Position numbers and translations under genes: made by a program. The notes beneath the pieces are model-generated. The model did not search any database. It had not been told where the DNA came from and worked only from the letters and a program-made list of their open reading frames with translations. From assembly GCA_020650975.1 (NCBI GenBank), contig JAIPMN010088585.1:1-28929 (forward strand): DNA of 28,929 nucleotides, given 5' to 3'. Shown here piece by piece: positions 18,463 to 26,609 of the stretch (position 1 is its first letter; each line of letters begins with the position of its first letter). The DNA is from Apostichopus californicus (taxonomy: Eukaryota; Echinodermata; Holothuroidea; Aspidochirotida; Stichopodidae).

Positions 18463-19206
18463 ATGTGTAAACAGGGCACTTCATGGGATGAGCCAGTCAC
18501 CGATGAATTGCGTCCACGGTGGGAGAAGTGGAAGAGTGATATCCTTAACTTAGAGAACACCAACATTCCTAGATGCTACAAATCCCTTGACTTTGGGCCC
18601 GCCACCCGAGTGGAGCTGCACCATTTCTCAGATGCGAGCACTGATGGATACGGAATGTGCTCTTACCTGGGATTCATCCGAGAAGATGATGTCTACTGTT
18701 CTCTGGTGATTGGAAAGGCAAGAGTTTCTCCGACTAAGGTTGTAACAGTTCCTCGTTTGGAACTTAGAGCTGCCGTAGTTGCTGTAAAGATCAGCATCAA
18801 GTTGAAGCAAGAATTACATATGCATATCGACAGTGAATATTTCTGGTGTGACTCCCAAGTTGTATTAGCCTACATCAACAATGATGCGAAGAGGTTCCAT
18901 GTTTTTGTGTCAAACAGAGTACAGTTTATCAAGGAGCATACGGAACCTAACCAGTGGCGGTACATCTCTACAAGAGAAAACCCTGCAGACCACGCTTCAC
19001 GTGGTCTCTGTGTCTCAGAACTGCTCTCATCAAACTGGTTCACTGGTCCAGGGTTTCTTTGGAGGGCTAATTCTGTCGCAGATTGCTCTATAGAACCGAT
19101 GCTTATCATGGGAGATCCAGAAGTAAGAGCCCAATCTCTGAGTGTTCAAGCGACGAGAGCCTGTCATATATTGGAGAGGTTATCTAAGTACTCCGACTGG
19201 AGCTGA
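18463..19206 (+). pseudogene. pol: BEL pol: RNase H domain
   Basis: The segment begins MCKQGTSWDEPV and continues KWKSDILNLENTNIPR. RNase H follows: HHFSDASTDGYGMCSYL carries the first catalytic Asp, VPRLELRAAVVA the Glu, and FWCDSQVVLAYI the next Asp. RYISTRENPADHASRG is the NPAD-xSRG end motif conserved in BEL. This domain degrades element RNA in RNA-DNA hybrids during copying. The frame ends at TGA (19204-19206) after SKYSDWS, but reading continues LTRIVARIRRLASRE in phase, so the stop is a point lesion. The ORF start at 18403 is an artefact of the frameshift upstream. Confidence 0.9.
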
Positions 19207-19384
19207 CTTACTAGGATTGTTGCCAGGATTCGACGACTTGCTAGTAGAGAGACTGGCAGTGTGTCCCTGACAGTTGAAGAAATTAAACAAGCTTGTGCCT
19301 CTGTGGTTAAGCTTGTCCAGCAAGAACCCTTGAAGGAAGAATTACAAGCACTGAAGATGCAACGGGAATTTTTCATCGACTAGC
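19207..19384 (+). pseudogene. pol: BEL pol: linker before the integrase
   Basis: In the phase of the RNase H segment this reads LTRIVARIRRLASRE, SLTVEEIKQACASVVKLVQQ and QALKMQREFF. It is a helical linker commonly seen between RNase H and the integrase zinc finger in BEL elements. The phase is lost at a run of five T (19369-19373), after which the integrase continues one phase over. A stop (19381-19383) in the old phase closes it. Confidence 0.75.
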
Positions 19385-19632
19385 AAGCTCTTCACCCTCA
19401 ACCCTTTCATTCAAGATGGCATGATCAGAGTCGGAGGACGTTTGAGAAGGTCCATGCTCTCACTTAATGAGAAACATCCTGTAGTACAGCCTAAAAATCG
19501 ACACATGACTGAATTGATCATTGCCCACTGCCACGGTTTGGCCAAACACCAGGGTAGAGGTCAGACAATTAACGAAATCAGAAGGCAAGGGTATTGGATC
19601 CTTGGTGGAAGTAAGGCAGTAGCTACACCTTC
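19385..19632 (+). pseudogene. pol: BEL integrase, N-terminal HHCC zinc-binding part
   Basis: In phase 2 the sequence reads SKLFTLNPFIQDG and IRVGGRLRRSML, the IRVGGRL motif being a hallmark of BEL pol just before the integrase. It continues with HPVVQPKNRHMTELII, HCHGLAKHQGRGQTINEIRR and GYWILGGSKAVA. The two His of the zinc-binding domain are visible (H-TELII...H....HQGRGQT). Near 19622-19632 the frame slips by one base, so the second half of the domain (C--C) appears in the next phase. Confidence 0.88.
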
Positions 19633-20700
19633 ACTAGAAAATGTGTTGTTTGCAGAAAGCTTCGAAGACCTGTAGAAGAGCAGAAGACGGCAGATTTGCC
19701 AGAGGATCGTGTTGAGCCATCCCCTCCCTTTAGCTTCTGTGGTATGGACTGCTTTGGTCCTTTCATCACAAAACAGAACCGCAAGGAATTCAAGCGCTAT
19801 GGGTTGATATTTACCTGCCTCTGCTCTAGAGCTGTTCACATTTAAATGGTGGAAGATCTGTCTACTGACGCATTTATTAATGCACTACGTTGCTTTATTG
19901 CCATTAGGGGTGCAGTAACACAGATAAGGTGCGATCATGGAAGCAACTTTATTGGAGCCGACAATATGTTGAGAGCTGCCTTGAAAGAGTTAGATGTTAA
20001 CCAAATGACAACCTCTCTGACCGAGAAGCAGTGTAATTTTGTATTCAATGCTCCTTATTCAAGTCATGCTGGAGGTGTATGGGAGCGCCAGATCAGATCA
20101 GTCAGGAACGTATTCAACGCTACCATAGCCCTGTACCCTGGACGCTTAGATAACGCTTCTCTGAAGTGTTTCTTGTATGAAGCAGTGGCAATCATCAATG
20201 GCCGACCATTAACACCAGCAAATATGACAGATCCCTCTGCTGAACCGCCTCTGACACCAAATCATCTGATTACCATGAAGCCCACCATTGCCCTGCCACC
20301 CCCAGGAAAATTTGTAAAGGAAGACCTGTATGCTAGAAGAAGATGGCGTAGAGTTCAGTTCCTTTCAGAACAGTTTTGGTCTCGATGGAAGAGCGAATAC
20401 CTCCAAACCTTGCAAGAGAGAGGAAAATGGAGTCTTCCAGGAAGAAACCTGAGAGTCGGTGACGTTGTCCTTGTCAAGGATCATGACACTCCACGCATGA
20501 AGTGGCCCTTTGGTGTTATAGTATCAACTACTGCCAGTGAGGATGGTCTAGTGAGGAGAGCTTGGGTTAAGGTTGGTTGTAGAGATTTAAATTCAAAGGG
20601 ACAACCCAGGAAAAAATTGGTCATATTGGAACGTCCCATTCAAAAACTTGTTCTCCTTGCAGAACATGAGAGAGATCTCTCTCTGGCTCATGAGACCTAA
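19633..20700 (+). pseudogene. pol: BEL integrase catalytic core and C-terminal DUF5641-like domain
   Basis: CVVCRKLRRPVEE supplies the cysteine pair of the zinc finger. The DDE core follows: GMDCFGPF holds the first Asp, IRCDHGSNFIGA the second, and GGVWERQIRSVRN the Glu. PYSSHAGGVWERQIR is a strong BEL signature. TAA at 19843-19845 interrupts the core after SRAVHI, with MVEDLSTDAFINALRC following in phase, so translation would stop inside the domain. The rest is open to TAA at 20698-20700 and includes NGRPLTP, TPNHLI, WSRWKSEYLQTLQER and VGDVVLVKD, the DUF5641-like tail that guides BEL integrase to DNA. The listed 284-codon ORF at 19846 is only the downstream half. Confidence 0.93.
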
Positions 20701-21006
20701 CGTATAAGGTTTGTTGTTGTCATTGACATATTTTGTACTTAAAGGGTGTTCTCATGGTAGAGTTAGTAAGATTGTATTATTTGTACTTTTCGACTTACTT
20801 CTGTACGAGTTCTGGTTTATTTTGCATACCATTTCTTTTCTTTATTTTAAGTCACCATAAATCTTGTTGGAACATTGCATGTACTGTAAAGTCGTAATAT
20901 TGTATTGAACCCGGCCACTGAGTTTAAATTCCTTTCTCAAAGTTGTAGGTGAACTTGTTACTTCCATTGTAAGGGTGATTGTTTTTAATAAGTAATTTGG
21001 TGGCAG
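20701..21006 (+). other. BEL element 3' untranslated internal stretch
   Basis: Between the pol stop and the 3' LTR. No env-like frame is present. The bases immediately before the LTR (AATTTGGTGGCAG) are purine-poor, so a polypurine tract is not clear. Confidence 0.6.
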
Positions 21007-21835
21007 TGTTACAGTCGCCATCCCTAGCGTTGTTAGTTGATCAATGTGCTATTTTCTGCCCTATCGGCGTTCCACTCTTTCCTTTCTAAAAATAGATACA
21101 TTTTGTTGTTGCTATGTAGTTTTACCACGTTGATGCTACTGCTGCATATCATTTGCGATATCATCTCATTAAAATTTAGTGGGTTCAGTCCCCAGGGGAA
21201 GACATAAAGTATGATTGCAACATATTATTAATTGTAACCTTTAAGATCACAAATGTTTGTTTATGTACTTACAGTGGCTCCTTGTATTATTTCTTGGGCC
21301 TAAATTGTGCACTAGCTCTCCGTAGTATTGCATCCGATTCCTAGTCATGTTAATATGTAAATTACAGTGTTTAAGGCGTATCTTTCTCTATGACTTCAGG
21401 GTGTTAATAATATTAAGGCCTAAGCCTACTATCTTGGAGGTAAATGCATATTGTTTACTGTGTGTGCTTACGCGCTGTCGATCCATGTCCCGTAGCCTAC
21501 ATGTTATGTCATATACTGTAAGTTCCAACTGTTCAAGTGTGAGTGAATGTTAGTTGTAACACCTTAATCTTATTCGTTTGTATTGTACTTGAACTACTCC
21601 ATAACTGCACATGTCCTTGAGTTTGATTGCATATACATGATTTATCGTGTTGCATGTATTGAGGTTTTCAGGATAAATCAGTAAGTTAACCAATTACGCA
21701 AATCACTTCATTGTAAAGTTAAAGGTTGTTACTTCTCCTTCTCAGTTTTGACGGTTTCATCTGAAGTACATTCCAACCCGTATAAGAACTTGATGTCCAG
21801 AGTCCAGAGTTATTTCTTGGCTGAAGCCCGCTACA
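21007..21835 (+). repeat. 3' LTR of the BEL element
   Basis: Direct copy of the 5' LTR, same TG...CA ends, with one base fewer (a T run near 21255 versus 14337). Base differences by eye include the CCCCAGGGGAAG segment versus CCCCAAAGGAAG and a series of scattered transversions. Confidence 0.96.
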
Positions 21836-21840
21836 GATCT
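21836..21840. repeat. Right target-site duplication of the BEL element (GATCT)
   Basis: Matches the GATCT at 14083-14087 across the whole element. Confidence 0.93.
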
Positions 21841-23307
21841 ATAGTTAATTCGATTTTTTTTCAGTTTCCGGAAGCGGGGAACAAATATGCTACGTGTATT
21901 TTCCCTTGCCCGTATAACTGATCCCACACGTTAGGTAAGTGATATATTCCTTTTAGTGCAAACTCACGCCCTCACATGTTCAACATTGAAGTTTTCCCGC
22001 GTAAATATTAGCATAAATAATCACTCTCCTACATAATGCCCGGCTGGTCGAATCGTACGTACGTACGGTAAAGTATGATTAGTTGCTGTACACATACATG
22101 TTTTACATGTACGTGATTGATCTCGCAGCGCGCGAGGCATGGATTATATATAGTTTATATGTGAAAAACATTCCACGTACATTAACCGGCCGTTTCGCCT
22201 AGCTATAACAAATTGATCAGCATGAAACAGGGATTTGCGGTTACGAGATTTTTAGGAGTACAAGGTTTTTATAGAATAAATGAAAAACTAGTGACAGCGG
22301 TCTCACAAAGACAAAACTGCCAAGGAGACGATATAATTTGTGGGCTCTGTATACTTATACTGTTATAGTATTTCTAGGCTCAGATTTATTTATGGGCCAA
22401 CCTAGTGTATGCTGTTGTATTTACATACTGCACAGGCGGTAGGATGTATAGCCTAGGCCTTGTCTGTTTTTTGTTGATTCCTCGAATTAAGTTATAACCT
22501 ATACTGGAGTATGGCAGAAACTAAAATGATAACGTCCTCATTGTGTTCACTCTTTATTAAGTCTGACAAGGTCTAGATTAACCTACACATAGGAGGTAAA
22601 TTTTATTTTTTCAAACATTAAAAGGCTAGGCCTATTCTTCGAACGGTATAACAATTAAGGTAAACAATTGAGCTTAGGCCCAGGGGTAGGTACAATTTTC
22701 GTCCCACTCCCAGTTTCAAACTGCCCCAAGCTAGGATCACCCCCCTCCTATATCTTATTCTTAAACATTACCAAAAAAGGCACCAAAAGTGGTTTTTACC
22801 ATATTCGATACTATCCTAGAGGCTAGTTTACAATCCCAAAGAAGAGAATGCCCAGGGACACTGGGATATTAATTTAACAATAACAGTTTAGGAAAGACAA
22901 AGTCCCCACACCTCTCCTGAATACTCAATATAGTTCCCTCTGAGACTAACAGGAAATTGTTATGCCAGTTGAGCACAACTGCCCGTAGCTTAAGTCTCGA
23001 ATTTTCAACATTTCTTCTTTGTTACGGCTTATGTAAAACCAATATCGTATTGGAAAACAAGACGTAATGTACAATTTCAACTAAAGCACCATCCCTATCT
23101 TAAAAAAGATAGGAGTAAAGTTCCTAAACAGATTCAAGAGCCCAGCAACGTAGAAATTCCAGTCACAAACATTGCACTAAATTTAACTTGTAGGCCCACA
23201 GTATCACAAATAAGCCATCACAATGTTAGGCTTAGCACTAGGCCTTCTGAAAGCAAACACCTCTTCAACAATACACATTAAACAATCCTGGAAATACCCA
23301 CAGGCCT
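21841..23307. other. Non-coding stretch downstream of the BEL element
   Basis: Contains a short CGTACGTACGTACG alternating tract (22053-22066) and CG-rich GCAGCGCGCGAGG (22127-22139). Repeated AGCCTAGGCC/TAGGCCTA motifs occur near 22450 and 22628. No gene or RNA was recognised. The end may include the unrecognised 5' part of the transposase relic below. Confidence 0.4.
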
Positions 23308-24599
23308 AGTAGTAGTTCTGAAAGTGAATTTGAAGAGCTTTCACCATGTTCTAGTAGCACGTGAGATGTTGATGAAATGAGCCTCTCTGATCAGTTGGGG
23401 GAATGGCTACATTGAAACAACATATCTCAAACAGCAGTATCTAGTTTGTTAAACATTTTAAAACCATACCACATAGATTTGCCAAAGGATCCAAGATCAC
23501 TTCTAAAGCCCATTAAAGACATTTCTTTTGAAAACATAGCAGAGGGCAAGTACTATCACTTTGGCATTGCTAACTACATTAAATCCAAACTGCAGTTATC
23601 ACAACCATGTAAAGAATCTATCTCAATTAAAATTAACATTGATGGTCTACCCCTGTTTCGCAGTTAAAATATGCAGTTGTGGCCAATTTTGGGGATCACT
23701 GATCAAATTTTTCACAGTAAACCATTTCCAATTGGATTATTTTCTGGAACGTCGAAACCATCTCCAGTTAATGAATTCTTAAAAACCATTAATTGACGAA
23801 GTTACAAGTCTCGAAGAACATGCTATTGAGTATTGTGGGGCGAAATACCAATTTTCAATATATGCTGTTATTTGTGATGCCCCAGCTCGTGCCTTAATAA
23901 AGCGTGTAAAAGGGCATTCCTCCTCCTACAAAGGATGTGATCGGTGCATACAAACTGGAACTTGGATGGGGGAAATGGTGTACAAAGAAAGTACAGATAG
24001 CTTAAGAACTGACGAAAGTTTCCAACAAATGCTTGACGAAGATCACCACCTTGGACAATCTCCATTTTCATCTACTTCTATATGATTAGTTTCCCAATTT
24101 CCATTAGATTACATGCATCTGGTATGGTTGGGTGTTACTCGTAAACTGCTGGATTTGTGGATGAAAGGTCCGCTCAAAACTAGAATGCCAACCAGAGTGA
24201 TCAATGCAATTTCTGAGAAGATGATTTCACTTAGAGATTTCATGCCAAGAGAGTTTTCAAGAAAACCTAGATCACTCCGAGTAGTTGATAGATGGAAGGC
24301 TACGGAGTTCCGTCAATTCTTAGTCTACACTGGACCATCAGTCCTTTCTAGCCAAATACCAGTGAACCTTTACCACAATTTCCTGCTGCTTTCTGTTGCA
24401 GTTCAAATACTGTTGTCACCAATGTAACCAATCATCATTGATTAATTATTCTGAAGAATTATTAAAACTGTTTGTTCCACATTTCTCCAAATTGTATGGC
24501 AAGGAAATGGTAGTGTACAATGTACATTGTTTGCTTCATCTTGCTGATGATGCACGTAAATATGGTCCATTAGATAATGTTTCTGCATTTCCATTTTAA
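23308..24599 (+). pseudogene. tnp2-type (CACTA/EnSpm-like) transposase relic
   Basis: Broken plus-strand frames give a near-continuous transposase, DUF4218/tnp2 type. SSSESEFEELSPCSSS is followed by LLNILKPYHIDLPKDPRSLL, GKYYHFGIANYIKS and INIDGLPLFRS. Next come WPILG and PFPIGLFSGTSKPSP, then CDAPARALIKRVKGHSSSY, GCDRCIQTGTWMGEMVY, RTDESFQQMLDED and QFPLDYMHLVWLGVTRKLL. RWKATEFRQFLVYTGPSVL, then VYNVHCLLHLADDARKYGP and SAFPF complete it. This family cuts and pastes DNA using conserved acidic residues such as those in NIDGLPLF and CDAPAR. Stops interrupt it at 23362, 23413, 23665 and 24083, and frameshifts occur near 23782 and 24420. It ends abruptly at the SAFPF motif, where intact proteins continue. 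Terminal inverted repeats were not located. Confidence 0.87.
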
Positions 24600-24660
24600 A
24601 GTTATTAGGGCACATTCAAGAAAATGGTGTAAAAGCCATCACTGCCACTGCGGCAAGTAG
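24600..24660. other. Spacer between transposase relic and next ORF
   Basis: After the SAFPF motif the sequence (GTTATTAGGGCACATTC...) loses the transposase frame. A TAG at 24658-24660 precedes the next open frame directly. Confidence 0.4.
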
Positions 24661-25062
24661 TTGGGCATCAAAAAACTAAAAAAAGCAGAGAAATCCCTTG
24701 CACATATTGGTGACAAATTGAGCAACAATGAAGGTAGAATTGAAGAGCTCGAAGGAAAGATTAATATTTCAGACCCCCAAGTATTTTCAATTCAAAAGCA
24801 GGTCTCAGAGGAAGTGAAAGAAGCATTAGATAGACAAAGACGGAGAAAAAGAGTTGTCATTAATAACCTCATCAAGGATGAAGTTTCCGACGCAGAAGTT
24901 AAAGCTCATGTGGAGCAGCTTTTTCAAAAGTTTGATGTAAGCCCATCAGAAATTGTACTAGTGGAACGATTGAAGGACAGAAGATTTCTTAGCGTTGAAG
25001 TAACCACCATTGAACGCACTGTTTCACCACGATGGGCTATGAACTCACAAGTGCTCTGTTAG
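24661..25062 (+). pseudogene. Coiled-coil protein fragment resembling LINE ORF1 protein (tentative)
   Basis: The frame is open from just after a TAG (24658-24660) and its first codon is TTG, so this is an internal fragment and not a proper gene start. The first 50 residues (LKKAEKSLAHIGDKLSNN, GRIEELEGKI) have heptad spacing of L and I, predicting coiled coil. They are followed by VSEEVKEALDRQRRRKRVVI, NNLIKDEV, AHVEQLFQKFDVSP and VLVERLKDRRFLSVEV. A coiled coil, a basic RRRKR motif, then a compact alpha/beta segment with a VERL-K---LSVEV end is the layout of LINE ORF1 RNA-binding proteins. An exon of a host gene with the same architecture is an alternative. Confidence is limited, and the end at 25062 appears abrupt. 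Confidence 0.45.
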
Positions 25063-25183
25063 TGCTCTGTCCAGTGGTTACCTAACCTATAAGGAACCCC
25101 CCACCCTGTCTCACGCCCTTTGTTTATCATTCTCATTGTTGGGTGGGTTATCCAACTGTTTCCTGATATTTTTCAATTTACCA
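25063..25183. other. Non-coding stretch before DUF4806-like exons
   Basis: Ends in a T-rich segment (TTTTTCAATTTACCAAG) that could serve as an acceptor for the following exon-like piece; the AG falls at 25182-25183. Confidence 0.4.
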
Positions 25184-25373
25184 AGGAATCAAATGAAAAT
25201 GTAACTTCACAAATTCAAAATAAAGGTTCTGAAATACATGGGGCATACTTTATATTATTCCATACAGATTCATATGACAAGGCAGTTTCAAAACTAAGGC
25301 AGGCTGAAGATGAGTCAGACCTACAAGACAGGAGATGAGGAAGTAACCATAGAAAGAAAACGAAAGTGAGCCC
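25184..25373 (+). pseudogene. DUF4806-type gene, N-terminal exon-like piece, one frameshift
   Basis: In the phase of 25120 the sequence reads GAYFILFHTDSYDKAVSKL then RQAEDESDLQDRR and a stop at 25336. One base later in the other phase it continues DEEVTIERKRK. The pattern of a short hydrophobic strand, then SYDKA--KL--AEDESDLQ, then an acidic and basic KRK segment recalls the N-terminal part of uncharacterised proteins that carry a C-terminal DUF4806 domain. That likeness is from memory of the family. A one-base lesion near 25330 separates the two parts. No start codon or promoter is evident in front of it. Confidence 0.4.
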
Positions 25374-25509
25374 AAAAAGACTGATAGAGTCACACATGTA
25401 TACGAAGCAGTGAGGCACCAAAGTATAATTATCATGAAGTTTCTATTTTCAACTGGGGTGGGAGGGGTGCTTTGTTTTTTAATTTTTATATTACTATTTT
25501 TAATTGAAG

Positions 25510-25715
25510 ACCAAATCAACGTTATATGGTTGAAAGCTCAAGTGATGAGGAGTTTCCTGCCTCACCAAAGAGACCCAGACCACCATTATTTCCATCAAGT
25601 TCAACACAAGTAACTCTGCTTGCTGTATCTCCTGCCCCACCACGCTCTCCAACCCCACCTCGCATCCCAAACCAAACTTTGGACAATAGTGCAGCCTCTT
25701 CTTTCCATTTCCCTG
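25510..25715 (+). pseudogene. DUF4806-type gene, Ser/Pro-rich exon-like piece
   Basis: After an AG at 25508-25509 (TTTTTAATTGAAG) the frame reads NQRYMVESSSDEEFPASPKR, then PRPPLFPSSSTQVTLLAVSP, APPRSPTPPRIPNQTL and SSFHFPG, up to a possible donor CTG|GTAGTT at 25716. The acidic SSSDEE cluster followed by SPKRPRPP is the usual low-complexity linker found between the N-terminal region and DUF4806 in these proteins. The linker itself carries no functional motif. A homologous transcript would be needed to confirm the two borders. Confidence 0.45.
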
Positions 25716-26059
25716 GTAGTTTTCTTTTAACTCTTTTCAATTGTTTATAAGCATTGTACATTAGCTCTATTGGTTTACAGAATTTTCAGCTTCATTAACT
25801 TAAAGCAAATGACACATGGTTGAATTTTTTTAATGAAAAAAATGCTAAGGTATCAATACAAAGTAATATTTGTTACTATTTAATATTATTTATTTTTATT
25901 CTTGTGAATGGTTACTTATTATTAAATTGATGCTAAATATGCAACAAGAAAAAATGAAAGACCTAATGCACAGTATAATTTTTAAGGGAACACAGTTTTA
26001 CACATGGAGTTTATAGGAATGTAACTTCAGTTCATTTTGTTGTTGTAAAATTTTATTAG

Positions 26060-26206
26060 ATTTAAAAAAAAAGGGTGATCTCGATGCTGACGGAGATTAA
26101 GGCGGAGGTTCAGCATAATAAGGAGTTGTTGAAAACACTAACTGAGGCAAACGTCCTACCAGAGAGCGAGGAGGACGATTGGCTAAATGAATTTCCTCTC
26201 GTCCCT
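26060..26206 (+). pseudogene. DUF4806-type gene, coiled-coil exon-like piece
   Basis: Following AG at 26058-26059, the phase of GTG at 26075 reads VISMLTEIKAEVQHNKELLK, TLTEANVLPESEEDDWLN and EFPLVP, then TGA at 26207. ML-EIK-EV--NK-LL--L followed by an acidic segment and a -FPL- motif is the standard lead-in to the DUF4806 domain. The exon end is not certain: the donor could be any of several GT within a few bases (GATG|GTATAA at about 26211). It is not in the provided start-to-stop ORFs because it opens without an ATG in a suitable place. Confidence 0.5.
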
Positions 26207-26461
26207 TGATGGTATAACTTCATATAAATTCATATAAGATAATGTACTCATCTTTGCAAAGCGCTCAGCAGAGAAGTAAAATTGGACCAAGTTCATAAGT
26301 ATCATCATCAATGCCCTCCAATCATTTGGGATGAGACTTGCCTGAAATAAACAACATAGTATCAATTAAGCCATGCGGTCAGTCATTAGATTACATTTTC
26401 TCCTGGTTTATTCATGTGTATATACTTATAATTGCTCTTCGTATTTTCCTATTGTCCCTAG

Positions 26462-26607
26462 GGGCCATCTCAAGAAACCCACTGACAAAAACAGCAACCC
26501 AGTCACAGGTGGAAGCAGTCATTAAACTATGGTTAAAGCATGCTGCAGACCGGAATGGTGCCCACAAGGACAGGCAGGCACAACAGCCAGAATGTCAGCT
26601 TGATTGA
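26462..26607 (+). pseudogene. DUF4806-type gene, C-terminal exon
   Basis: A pyrimidine-rich acceptor (TTTTCCTATTGTCCCTAG, ending 26461) leads into GAISRNPLTKTATQSQVEAV, IKLWLKHAADRNGAHKDRQA and QQPECQLD with TGA at 26605-26607. The T---Q-EA-I--WLKHA-DR--- motif is the conserved end of the DUF4806 domain. The central part of that domain should lie in an exon between 26206 and 26461, but none of the three frames there gives matching sequence. So the gene copy appears to lack its core, or that exon has been lost or not recognised. The upstream part of the ORF (from 26338) is intron read-through. Confidence 0.58.
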
Positions 26608-26609
26608 AG

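Larger units (their letters stand above)
14088..21835 (+). mobile_element. BEL/Pao LTR retrotransposon, full length, inactive
   Basis: This 7.75 kb element is bounded by 830 and 829 bp direct LTRs beginning TGTTACAG and ending CGCTACA, inside a GATCT duplication. Its internal region encodes, in order on the plus strand, gag with a DUF1759-type domain, two zinc knuckles, an aspartic protease with a DTQSD active site, RT, RNase H, an HHCC-type integrase with DDE residues, and a DUF5641-like C-terminus. That order and the DTQSD protease are diagnostic of BEL/Pao. There is no env frame. The coding region was originally one long gag-pol frame. It is now broken by four stops (15628, 16513, 19204, 19843), frameshifts near 16656-16669, 16874, 18195, 18457, 19369 and 19630, and a loss of the RT catalytic core. 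Confidence 0.97.
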
